DNA of 42,233 nt from Xanthomonas pisi DSM 18956. Its GTDB lineage: Bacteria; Pseudomonadota; Gammaproteobacteria; Xanthomonadales; Xanthomonadaceae. This document shows positions 29,880-37,323 of the stretch, one piece after another; within the stretch, counting starts at the first letter, position 1; every line of letters starts with the position of its first letter. Position numbers and translations under genes: made by a program. The stretch covers positions 1 to 42,233 of the forward strand of contig NZ_JPLE01000023.1 in NCBI RefSeq assembly GCF_001010415.1. The letters are read 5' to 3'. The notes under the pieces are model-generated. The model was not told the origin of the DNA. It saw only the letters and a list, made by a program, of their open reading frames with translations, and made no database searches.

Positions 29880-30527
29880 CTACATCGTGCGGGCAGGGTC
29901 GGTCAGGCCGTATTGATTGGCCAGGCGCGCCAGCGCGATGTTGTCCTGGATACCGACTTTTTCGAACAGGCGCGCCTTGTGCGTATTGATCGTCTTGGCA
30001 CTGAGATTCAGGCGCTTGGCGATGTCTTCCTGTCGCAGGCCCTGGGTCAGCAACAAGGCGACTTCCAGTTCGCGCGGCGACAACGCGTCGAATGGCGAGC
30101 TACCGCCTTCCAGGTTGGACAGCGCAAGATTCTGCGCAATCGTGTTGCCCAGGTAGCGCCGTCCCAAGGCAACCTCGCGTACCGCGCGTAACAGCTCATG
30201 CGCGTCGCCGCCTTTGCCGACATATCCGGAAGCGCCGGCTTCGAGCAAGCGCTTCGGCAGCGGGCCATCCTCCAGCACCGACACGATGATCACGCGCGTG
30301 CCGTAATCGCCCTTGACGATGCGCTCGGTGATTTCCAGCCCACTGACGCCGGGCAGATGCAGATCGCACAGCACGATATCCGGCCTGAGCTGACGAATCT
30401 GCGGCAATGCCGCTTCGCCGCTCTCTGCTTCACCCACGACATCGACGTCCACTTCCTTGGACAGGATCATCTTCATGCCGGTACGCACGAGTGCATGATC
30501 GTCGATCAGAAAAACTCTGATGGTCAT
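29880..30527 (-). CDS. gacA: LuxR-family response regulator, GacA/UvrY-like
   Basis: The 215-residue protein has an N-terminal receiver domain with acidic pocket DD (residues 9-10), phospho-acceptor Asp55 in DIVLCDLHLPG, and the Lys-containing end GYVGKGGD. A linker leads to a C-terminal LuxR/GerE helix-turn-helix (LSPRELEVALLLTQGLRQEDIAKRLNLSAKTINTHKARLFEKVG). The order, length and HTH wording match GacA/UvrY/SirA, which activates rsm/csr small RNAs in gammaproteobacteria. A strong Shine-Dalgarno (AAGG) precedes the ATG at 30527. The cognate sensor kinase is not in the window. Other NarL-family regulators look similar, so the symbol is less certain than the family. Confidence 0.8.
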   Translation of the reverse strand: MTIRVFLIDDHALVRTGMKMILSKEVDVDVVGEAESGEAALPQIRQLRPDIVLCDLHLPGVSGLEITERIVKGDYGTRVIIVSVLEDGPLPKRLLEAGASGYVGKGGDAHELLRAVREVALGRRYLGNTIAQNLALSNLEGGSSPFDALSPRELEVALLLTQGLRQEDIAKRLNLSAKTINTHKARLFEKVGIQDNIALARLANQYGLTDPARTM

Positions 30528-30742
30528 CCTTGTTGTCCTCGCTGTGCGGCTGGCTGGTGCAGCCTAGCTCCGTGAATAATTCAGGGCAAGCTTGATGCGA
30601 CGTATTACATCCAAGTTAGAGCGAAAAGCTCACTCATTTCGCGTGTAGCACTGCTGACACTGCGCGATGTGCCACTGCAGTGTGGTCGCATGATGCAAGC
30701 ATCTGCAAGACCGGCTGCATCGGGCAATGCAGTCGCGCCCGG

Positions 30743-31504
30743 TCAGACTTTTCCCGGTTCGGCGGTCCGCGCATCGTCCACCAGCGGACGCAACGCCGGA
30801 TCGAGTGCGACGCGCTCATCGAACACGAAACAGCGGCCGTCATAGCCTTCGCCGCCGACTTCTTCGAAATAGCCCAGGATTCCGCCTTCCAGCTGCAGCA
30901 CGTTATCCATGCCGTCGGATTGCATCCACAGCGCCGCCTTCTCGCACCGGATACCGCCGGTGCAAAAACTCACCACCGTGGCATCGGCCAATGCTGCGCG
31001 ATGCGCTTCAAGTGCTGCGGGCAACTCGGTGAACTTGTCGATCGGCAGGGTCAGCGCTCCCTGAAACGTGCCATAGGCAACTTCCTGCGCGTTGCGCGTA
31101 TCGAGCAACACCAGCGGGCGCCCCCGGTCATCCCGCCCGTTGCGCATCCACTCGCGCAGCACCGCAGGCGTCACTGTCGGCGCACGGCCTCGCAGCGGCG
31201 ATGCATCGTCGCGACGGAAGCTGATGATCTCCGGCTTGACCTTGACCTTGAGCCGCGCAAACGGCTGCTGCGCGCTGCGGCTGTACTTGATGCGCATCTG
31301 CGCAAAGCGTGGGTCGCCCTGCAGCCAGCGATAAAACGCGCCGACCCGCTCGGCTTCGCCCGCCAGAAAGAGATTGATGCCCTCTTCGGCCACCAGCACA
31401 GAGCCCTTCAGCGACTGCTGTTCGGCGTGCAGCAGCACGCTGTCCGCCAGCTGCTGCGGGTCGTGGATGGTGACGAATTGGTACGCCGCAGTATTGGTGA
31501 TCAT
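30743..31504 (-). CDS. trhO: tRNA uridine(34) hydroxylase TrhO (YceA-type rhodanese)
   Basis: The 253-residue protein has an N-terminal ferredoxin-like domain (FVTIHDPQQL; LKGSVLVAEEGINLFLAG) and a rhodanese domain with Cys181 in the loop CTGGIRC (Cys181, Cys187), then CEKAALWMQSDG and the GGILGYFEE motif typical of YceA. TrhO makes 5-hydroxyuridine at tRNA position 34 with molecular oxygen. It is shorter than E. coli TrhO (350) because it lacks the C-terminal Cys-rich extension, as in the TrhO subfamily of many proteobacteria. The start is ATG at 31504. It appears to be transcribed alone. Confidence 0.92.
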   Translation of the reverse strand: MITNTAAYQFVTIHDPQQLADSVLLHAEQQSLKGSVLVAEEGINLFLAGEAERVGAFYRWLQGDPRFAQMRIKYSRSAQQPFARLKVKVKPEIISFRRDDASPLRGRAPTVTPAVLREWMRNGRDDRGRPLVLLDTRNAQEVAYGTFQGALTLPIDKFTELPAALEAHRAALADATVVSFCTGGIRCEKAALWMQSDGMDNVLQLEGGILGYFEEVGGEGYDGRCFVFDERVALDPALRPLVDDARTAEPGKV

Positions 31505-31664
31505 CCGGGTATTTTAAGGCGCCCGCTCCCGGGTAGCGAGCGCCTGCCGGATGATCCATCGCCCTGCAGGCAGTGAAGGCAACCGCGCTGCCCCAAAGCC
31601 CCCCGGGCAACGGGTATCCGGATGCAGCCCCCGATCCCATCACCGGTCGCTGCGCTATGCACCG

Positions 31665-32030
31665 TCAGCCACGCAGCAACAGAAATGGCAGCAACACCAA
31701 CGATGCGACGATCAGCATCCCCACTAGCGTGGCGATCACGAACAGCGGTCGCTTGCGCAGCAATGCCACAAAGGTCTCTGCAGTGCCCGCGGCGATCGCT
31801 TCCTGCCGCTGCGCCCGCGCCAGCGCGCCACGCTGGGCCTGATACGCATCCAGCACCGCCTTGGCGCGCGGGTAGTCGGCATCGTCGCTGAGCCAGATGC
31901 CACCAGCGGAAATGCCCCAGTTGCTGGGCCGGGTTTCGTAGATCTGCACCAGGTGCTCGCGCAGCAGCGCCCGCACCTCGTCGGCCTCGTCGTCGGGAAC
32001 ATTACGCAGATTGAGCAGCAGCTTGGCCAT
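31665..32030 (-). CDS. DUF6164-family membrane protein
   Basis: The protein has 121 residues: a cytoplasmic N-terminal domain of about 80 residues (MAKLLLNLRNVPDDEADEVR, then NWGISAGGIWLSDDADYPRA) and a C-terminal hydrophobic helix (LFVIATLVGMLIVASLVLLP). This layout matches the small DUF6164 proteins, whose N-terminal part looks like a signal-integration (DUF2007-like) domain. Function unknown. The start at 32030 is divergent from the FKBP gene, 60 bases away. Confidence 0.75.
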   Translation of the reverse strand: MAKLLLNLRNVPDDEADEVRALLREHLVQIYETRPSNWGISAGGIWLSDDADYPRAKAVLDAYQAQRGALARAQRQEAIAAGTAETFVALLRKRPLFVIATLVGMLIVASLVLLPFLLLRG

Positions 32031-32089
32031 GGCGCGATGATAACGGGAGCCAGATGCGATAATGGCGGCCTTCCTTGATGGATCACCCC

Positions 32090-32521
32090 ATGCGCCTTCT
32101 GTTGACGCTCTGTGCCGCGCTGTTGCTTGTCAGCTGCGCACCTGCCCTGCCGCCGTCCGGCGGCACCATTGCCAGCTTCGAGCTGATCGATCGCACCGTC
32201 GGCACCGGTGCCGAAGCCACTCCGGGTGCGATGGTCACCGTGCACTACACCGGCTGGCTGTACGACGAAAAAGCTGCCGACAAGCACGGCAAGAAATTCG
32301 ACAGCTCGCTCGATCGCGCAGAACCCTTCCAGTTCGTGCTGGGCGGGCATCAGGTGATTCGCGGCTGGGACGATGGGGTTGCCGGCATGCGTGTGGGCGG
32401 CAAGCGCACCTTGATGATCCCGCCCGACTACGGTTATGGCGACAACGGCGCAGGCGGCGTGATTCCGCCCGGCGCATCGTTGGTGTTCGACGTGGAACTG
32501 CTCGGCGTTCAGCCACGCTGA
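32090..32521 (+). CDS. FKBP-type peptidyl-prolyl isomerase lipoprotein
   Basis: The 143-residue protein has a lipoprotein signal (LLLVSC, Cys16), so it is anchored in the envelope. The FKBP domain follows: [48 protein letters not shown], and [19 protein letters not shown]. These contain the usual active-site residues (Tyr, Phe, Asp, Val-Ile, Trp, Tyr, Phe). It catalyses cis-trans isomerisation of prolyl bonds in secreted or envelope proteins. I choose the ATG at 32090; earlier ATG (32078) would spoil the signal peptide. The flavoprotein gene begins 11 bases downstream, so the two probably form an operon. Confidence 0.92.
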   Translation: MRLLLTLCAALLLVSCAPALPPSGGTIASFELIDRTVGTGAEATPGAMVTVHYTGWLYDEKAADKHGKKFDSSLDRAEPFQFVLGGHQVIRGWDDGVAGMRVGGKRTLMIPPDYGYGDNGAGGVIPPGASLVFDVELLGVQPR

Positions 32522-32532
32522 GTGCCTGAGCA

Positions 32533-33795
32533 ATGATGGACACCAACAGACCGCGACTGGCGGTGATTGGCGGCGGACCTGCGGGGTTGATGGCCGCTGA
32601 AGTGGCATGCGCTGCCGGGATTGCGGTCGATCTGTACGAGGCCAAGGGCTCGGTGGGGCGCAAGTTCCTGATCGCCGGCAAGGGCGGGCTGAATCTCACC
32701 CATTCCGATCCGATGCCGCTGTTCGCCCAGCGCTACCGCGAGCGCACCTCGGCGGTGGCATCGTGGCTGCAAGACTTCGATGCCGACGCCTTGCGCGGAT
32801 GGGCACGCGCGCTGGGCGTGGAGACCTATGTCGGCAGCTCCGGGCGTGTGTTCCCGATCGATCGCAAGGCTGCGCCGCTGCTGCGCGGCTGGGTGCGCAG
32901 ACTCAAGGAACAGGGCGTCGACTTCCATGTGCAGCATCGCTGGCTGGGCTGGAGCGACGACGGCGCACTGCGGTTCGCAACGGCTGCAGGCGACATCGCA
33001 TGCCATGCCGATGCAGTGGTGCTGGCGCTGGGTGGCGGCAGTTGGCCGCAGCTTGGCTCGGATGGCCGGTGGCAGGCAACGCTGCAGCAACGCGGCATCG
33101 CCGTCGCCCCGCTGGTGCCCGCCAACTGCGGTTTCGATATCGACTGGAGCGCGCATTTTGTGCAACGGCATGCAGGCGCGCCGCTCAAGCCGGTCGTCGC
33201 ACACTGGCGCGATGGCGCCGGCGTGCAGCACGCATTGCAGGGCGAATGCGTCGCGACCGAAACCGGCATCGAAGGCAGCCTGATCTATGCGATCGCCGCC
33301 GACTTGCGCCAGCAGATCGATGTAGATGGCCACGCGGAGCTCGGCCTGGATCTCGTGCCGGGACGGACGTTGGAACGGGTAAGCGCCGAGGTGTCCCTAC
33401 CGCGCAAGGGGCGCAGTTTCAGCGAGCATTTGCGTCGCCAGGTCGGCATCGAAGGCGTCAAGGCCGCGCTCCTGTACGAGCACCTGGGCAAACAGGCCGG
33501 CGACGATCTTGCGCTGGTTGCACGCACGCTCAAGCACCTGCCGCTGCGCCTGCTCAGACCCCGCCCGCTGGCCGAGGCAATCAGCTCGGCCGGTGGCGTG
33601 CGACTGGAAGCGCTGGACGCGCAGCTGATGGCCCGCGCGCACCCCGGCGTGTTCTGTGCCGGCGAAATGCTCGACTGGGAAGCGCCAACCGGCGGCTATC
33701 TGTTGACCGCATGTTTTGCCAGCGGACGACGCGCCGCGCTTGGCGCCGTCGACTGGCTGCAACGTCGACCCGATCGCGTCACAGGCGATCGCTGA
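32533..33795 (+). CDS. YhiN/BaiN-family NAD(P)/FAD-dependent flavoprotein
   Basis: The 420-residue protein belongs to the HI0933/YhiN/BaiN flavoproteins. It begins with a Rossmann FAD site (LAVIGGGPAGLMAAE) and the family motifs GRKFLIAGKGGLNLTHS, SSGRVFPIDRKA, VVLALGGGSWPQLGSDG and, near the C-terminus, GVFCAGEMLDWEAPTGGYLLTACFASG. The TIGR03862-type subgroup is suggested by the length and end motifs. The physiological substrate is not established. The last 17 bases overlap the tail of the convergent tviB-like gene. Confidence 0.88.
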   Translation: MMDTNRPRLAVIGGGPAGLMAAEVACAAGIAVDLYEAKGSVGRKFLIAGKGGLNLTHSDPMPLFAQRYRERTSAVASWLQDFDADALRGWARALGVETYVGSSGRVFPIDRKAAPLLRGWVRRLKEQGVDFHVQHRWLGWSDDGALRFATAAGDIACHADAVVLALGGGSWPQLGSDGRWQATLQQRGIAVAPLVPANCGFDIDWSAHFVQRHAGAPLKPVVAHWRDGAGVQHALQGECVATETGIEGSLIYAIAADLRQQIDVDGHAELGLDLVPGRTLERVSAEVSLPRKGRSFSEHLRRQVGIEGVKAALLYEHLGKQAGDDLALVARTLKHLPLRLLRPRPLAEAISSAGGVRLEALDAQLMARAHPGVFCAGEMLDWEAPTGGYLLTACFASGRRAALGAVDWLQRRPDRVTGDR

Positions 33796-35071
33796 CAGCC
33801 GCGCGCGGCCACACCGACTTGACGTCGTACACCACCGCGCCCGGCTTGCCGAGCGCTGCGATGCGCTCCACGTCGTAATCGCGATACTGCGCGTGCGCCA
33901 CTGCCAACACGACCGCATCGTAGGCGCCCTCCTCCGGCGCCTCGCAGAGCTGCACGCCGCCATGCTGCAAGGCTTCTGCCGGGTCTGCCCACGGGTCGCA
34001 GGTATCGACGTGCACGCCGGCCGCCTGCAACAGCTGCACCAATTCCAGGGCACGGCTATTGCGCAGGTCCGGGCAGTTTTCCTTGAAGGTGGCACCCAGC
34101 ACCAACACCCGCGCCTGTGCCAGCGTGACGCCGCGTAGAGCCAACATGCCGCAGACGCGCTCGGCGACATGCCGGCCGACGCGGTTGTTGACCTGGCGCG
34201 CGGTGTGGATCAGGTCCGGGTGGTAACCCACGCTTTCGGATTTGTGCATCAGATAGTACGGGTCCACGCCGATGCAGTGGCCTCCGACCAGGCCAGGCCG
34301 GAACGGCAGGAAATTCCACTTGGTGCCGGCGGCTTCGAGCACATCGAGCGTGTCGATACCGAGCTTGTCGAAGATCAGCGCCAGCTCGTTGACCAAGGCG
34401 ATATTGACATCGCGCTGGATGTTTTCGACCACCTTGGCCGCTTCGGCCACGCGCATCGACGACGCGCGCCACGTGCCTGCCGTGATGATGCCGGCATACA
34501 GCGCATCGACCGTCTCTGCAGCCTGCGGCGTCGAGCCGGAGGTGATCTTGCGGATATCGCGCAGCCGTCGCTGACGATCGCCAGGATTGACGCGCTCGGG
34601 GCTGTAGCCGCAGAAAAAGTCCTCGTTGAAGCGCAGGCCGGAGGCAGCCTCGAGCAGCGGCACGCAGACTTCCTCGGTGGTGCCCGGATACACGGTGGAT
34701 TCGTAGATCACCAGATCGCCGGGCTTGAGCGCGGCGGCAATCAGGGTCGTAGCACTGCGCAACGGCTCCAGGTCCGGCTGCTCGAAGCTGTCGATCGGGG
34801 TCGGTACGGTGACGATGAAGATGCTGCAGCTCGCCAGGTCAGCCGCGGTTGCGCTGTAGCGCAACTGCGTTGCGGCAGCTAGTTCGGCGTCGTCCAATTC
34901 CAAGGTAGCATCGTGACCGTCGCGCAGTTGCGCGACCCGCTGCGCATCGATGTCGAAACCCAGGGTGTCGCGGTGCTGGCCAAACGCTACCGCCAGCGGC
35001 AGGCCCACGTAGCCGAGCCCGATGACGGCAATGCGCGAATGCAGCAGTGGGAGAAGCGTGTTGCCGGACAT
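33779..35071 (-). CDS. tviB: UDP-sugar 6-dehydrogenase, TviB/VipA-like
   Basis: The 430-residue protein is a nucleotide-sugar dehydrogenase. It has an N-terminal NAD site (IAVIGLGYVGLPLAVAFG), the VTVPTPID motif, the central helix EAAKVVENIQRDVNIALVNELA, and the catalytic Cys266 in GGHCIGVDPYYL, with the C-terminal UDP domain (LVLGATFKENCPDLRNS). The strings match TviB/WbpA-type enzymes, which oxidise UDP-GlcNAc or UDP-GalNAc to uronic acids for polysaccharide synthesis, rather than UDP-glucose dehydrogenase. The start ATG at 35071 was chosen because translation upstream lacks family similarity. No other polysaccharide genes are visible here; the partner 4-epimerase TviC must lie elsewhere. 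Confidence 0.88.
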   Translation of the reverse strand: MSGNTLLPLLHSRIAVIGLGYVGLPLAVAFGQHRDTLGFDIDAQRVAQLRDGHDATLELDDAELAAATQLRYSATAADLASCSIFIVTVPTPIDSFEQPDLEPLRSATTLIAAALKPGDLVIYESTVYPGTTEEVCVPLLEAASGLRFNEDFFCGYSPERVNPGDRQRRLRDIRKITSGSTPQAAETVDALYAGIITAGTWRASSMRVAEAAKVVENIQRDVNIALVNELALIFDKLGIDTLDVLEAAGTKWNFLPFRPGLVGGHCIGVDPYYLMHKSESVGYHPDLIHTARQVNNRVGRHVAERVCGMLALRGVTLAQARVLVLGATFKENCPDLRNSRALELVQLLQAAGVHVDTCDPWADPAEALQHGGVQLCEAPEEGAYDAVVLAVAHAQYRDYDVERIAALGKPGAVVYDVKSVWPRAAVSDRL

Positions 35072-35210
35072 GCGGTTCCTTTGATCGCGCGCAGTGGGTA
35101 CCGCGCGGCTGTGCGGCGGCAGCATAGCGCACGCGGCAGGTCCGGAGCCTTGGGAAGAATCGTCGCCTGGAGATTCACAATCGCTGCGCAATCAGGCACG
35201 CTATCGCAAT

Positions 35211-35294
35211 GCCCGGGTGGCGAAATTGGTAGACGCAAGGGACTTAAAATCCCTCAGCTGCAAGGCTATGCGGGTTCGACCCCCGCCCCGGGCA
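35211..35294 (+). tRNA. tRNA-Leu (anticodon UAA)
   Basis: The acceptor stem GCCCGGG pairs with CCCGGGC, the discriminator is A, and CCA is not encoded. The anticodon loop CTTAAAA sits on stem AGGGA/TCCCT and gives anticodon TAA. A long variable arm (CAGCTGCAAGGCTATG) and T arm (GCGGG-TTCGACC-CCCGC) mark a class II tRNA-Leu of 84 bases. It is the last clearly core-genome feature before the accessory region. Confidence 0.96.
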
Positions 35295-35892
35295 CACGCT
35301 GGCACGAAACTCCATTGCCAGATGCGATGACACTGCGTCCTCAAGGACGCTTTCCTGCCGCGCGTGCAGCCGGCATGTCCGTGAGCACCACCACCTGCAA
35401 TCACAGCGACGCGGGCAGGATGCGCTGATCAGTCAAGCGGTGGCGCAAGGTGTGTGGACTGAAACCTGCCCGCGGCTTCCATCTCAGCGCCTGTCTGCGA
35501 AATGCTCTTGCAGGCGCCTGAGGACACGGCAATCCATACAGGGCACTCCAAGTTCGTTAGGCAGACGAGAGGTCGCTGCGTTCGAGCGCATGACCTTGGC
35601 TGTGCGGCGAACAGCTCCGCTGTTGCAGGACGAGTTGCCGCCGAATGAGAAGTCCGTAGCTCCAGGAATATCGATTCGCCGCCCCGCTCGCCCGATCGCT
35701 AGTGCATGGGCCGCAACGGGGCGCGAGGCCACGGCGCGTGTCTGGTCAACTGCACGGCAAACACCGCCGCTCCTTGCACAAGCTTGCGGATCTGCAGAAG
35801 CGCTCTCGGCCCTGGGGTCATACCGACGCCTTGCCCAGCCACAAACCATGTTCAACGACAGCATGCTCGCCGCAGGAAGCGTCTTATGTCGG

Positions 35893-35928
35893 AAAACAAA
35901 AACCCCGGATATCGCGGGATATCCGGGG
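35893..35928 (-). terminator. Rho-independent terminator on the minus strand
   Basis: A perfect 11-bp stem CCCCGGATATC / GATATCCGGGG with a four-base loop is preceded on the plus strand by AAAACAAAAA, so on the minus strand it is followed by TTTTTGTTTT. There is no gene on the minus strand for it to terminate, except the tRNA-like fragment directly upstream. Confidence 0.85.
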
Positions 35929-35936
35929 TCTGAATT

Positions 35937-35954
35937 TGGAGCGGGAAAAGAGAT
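35937..35954 (-). other. tRNA-Gly 3'-end-like sequence, candidate attachment-site remnant
   Basis: On the minus strand this reads ATCTCTTTTCCCGCTCCA. It differs at only two positions from the 18-base 3' end of tRNA-Gly (GTCTCGTTTCCCGCTCCA), which is the recombination site of ICEclc-type elements. It includes the terminal CCA, but the rest of a tRNA is absent. It sits directly before the minus-strand terminator, as the end of a real tRNA gene would. Most likely an att remnant or scar of a tRNA-targeting element. Confidence 0.6.
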
Positions 35955-36874
35955 GCTCGCTTCCGCCCTAACTCCTTGATCCATAAGAGGTTTGTCAGAC
36001 AACCCTCCGTTGGAAGAACGCTATTATGTACTACTTTTGTGGGTTTGGCCAAGTCGTGCGGGTAAAAGTGCCCCGACGAGGCTTCCGATGATCGGGGGGC
36101 CGCCAAAAACCCAGGCCTTGGCTCACTCGCTGCCAGCCACTCAGCCCACTTTTGCCTACTGAGTTACATCTGGATTGGTCGTAGACAGCCCATAGCCGCC
36201 ACCCACCCCGACGTCGCGGACAATCGCTTCGCAGCGAGGCCGTGTGAGAACGCGAGTCCAGCCTTGGATTTCTCAGTTCGCTCAAAAGTGAACCGCTCAG
36301 AACGTCCTACAAGGCACGGTCCCGGAGTTGAAGAATGGTTAACCCATCCCCGTGAAAGGCAGCTATCGACGTTTTTTCACAGCCTCCAGCTGTGGCAGGC
36401 ACTCGGCCCCACCGCCTCTGGTGACTAATTGAAGTTACACCAGTCACTTAAGAGCGGTCGACAACCGAAGGCATATGAGACTTCTCCGCCTACTGGCACC
36501 GCTGTCGCGCCTTTGGCTACCGCTTGCCGAGTGGTAACATATGTGCTACCAATAGCTCCATTGAATATACAAGAGTGCATATAAGAAGAAGGCGTCAGTT
36601 ACTTGTGGAATGATTAGCGCTAGCACGCCGCGGCAGCGTGTCGTCCTCACGCTCATAGAGCAAGGCAACCTGTCAACATCAAAGACGTCGGGGAAGGTGC
36701 GCAGGGGTAATTGCTGGATTTTCGGGCCGGGACCCGACCTACTCCAGCCGCGAGGTCGACATGCTCGCCCTGGTTGCCGACGGGACGAAGAAGCGACAGC
36801 AGCCGCGACATAGAGGCCGCGCCGACCCGTTGGGAGGCCTGCAAGCGGCGTTTGCGATCAGCGAGGTGTGAACT

Positions 36875-37195
36875 ATGGCTTTGACACGTAACTTTAAGGA
36901 GACGGTGCTGGCACGAGTCCATGCAGACCCGAAGTTCGGGAAGGCCCTGCTCAAGCAGGGCATTGAAACCATGCTTTCTGGTGATGTAGACACCGGCAAG
37001 GCGATCCTGCGCGACTACATCAAAGCGACGCTCGGCTTCGAGCAACTCGGCGCCGAGACCGGCTCGTCGCCCAAAAGTCTGATCCGGATGTTCGGCCCAA
37101 CTGGCAACCCGCAGGCGCGCAACCTGTTCAGTGTCATCAGCCACCTACAGCGCCACGCAGGCCTGACCTTGCATGTGACCTCGAGACCACACTGA
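36875..37195 (+). CDS. Antidote-type XRE-like DNA-binding protein, no toxin partner seen
   Basis: The 106-residue protein matches the 'addiction module antidote / transcriptional regulator' proteins of the HigA-like group. It has an N-terminal helix pair (NFKETVLARVHADPKFGKAL), a segment 'LLKQGIETMLSGDVDTGKAI', and a HTH with GFEQLGAETGSSPKSLIRMFG, where recognition helix SPKSLIRMF is typical. It ends with a domain that commonly shows GNPQARNLFSVISHLQ. A GAGG Shine-Dalgarno precedes the ATG at 36875. A HigB-like toxin would be expected immediately upstream, but the upstream DNA has no such frame. It could therefore be an orphan regulator, possibly of the downstream ABC-3C operon (inference from position). 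Confidence 0.85.
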   Translation: MALTRNFKETVLARVHADPKFGKALLKQGIETMLSGDVDTGKAILRDYIKATLGFEQLGAETGSSPKSLIRMFGPTGNPQARNLFSVISHLQRHAGLTLHVTSRPH

Positions 37196-37201
37196 CACGG
37201 T

Positions 37202-37217
37202 TTGTAGTCCAATACAA
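37202..37217. promoter_or_regulatory. Candidate operator palindrome upstream of the ABC-3C operon
   Basis: TTGTA-N6-TACAA is a perfect inverted repeat between the antidote-like gene and the operon. Size and symmetry suit a small HTH dimer. That the adjacent regulator binds it is an inference. Confidence 0.4.
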
Positions 37218-37230
37218 CGCAAACGCCCAT

Positions 37231-37323
37231 ATGGAGACAGCGATGAAGGGGAGAAAAGCGCGTCTACTTGCCATCGGATTCTCATTCTTTGAGCCTCGCT
37301 CAAGTGCGGCCGTAGCTACGTGA
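37231..37323 (+). CDS. Short leader ORF upstream of the ABC-3C operon
   Basis: A 30-codon ORF begins METAMKGRKARLL and ends SSAAVAT. The second ATG (37243) has a GGAG seven bases upstream and may be the real start. Its stop TGA (37321-37323) overlaps the GTG start of the following gene by two bases. It may be a regulatory leader peptide that couples translation, or the frameshifted N-terminus of that gene. There is no family similarity. Confidence 0.35.
   Translation: METAMKGRKARLLAIGFSFFEPRSSAAVAT

Larger units (their letters stand above)
35300..36870. other. Gene-poor island boundary region
   Basis: About 1.57 kb with no recognisable gene. Several short frames on both strands lack ribosome binding sites and familiar motifs. 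One frame ending at 36871 reads YSSREVDMLALVADGTKK, vaguely like the start of a LuxR-type HTH, but it has no start and stops soon after. The stretch holds an intrinsic terminator and a tRNA-like fragment on the minus strand (listed separately). It also holds an imperfect dyad TGGTAACATATGTGCTACCA at 36532-36551 and an A+T-rich promoter-like patch (TTGAATATAC... CATATAAGAAG) just before the antidote gene. Base composition shifts toward A+T. I read it as decayed mobile DNA. Confidence 0.6.

Noticed and set aside
35211..35294. tRNA-Leu(UAA) as the integration target of the island
   Set aside because: No second copy of its 3' end was found downstream in the window; the tRNA-Gly-like 18-mer fits much better as an att remnant.
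35440..36002. Two overlapping frames of about 175 codons on opposite strands
   Set aside because: They have no ribosome binding sites, no recognisable motif and run across the terminator and att-like fragment.
36722..36871. LuxR-type HTH fragment (YSSREVDMLALVADGTKK)
   Set aside because: Only about 18 residues are reminiscent, without a start codon or the rest of the domain; chance similarity cannot be excluded.
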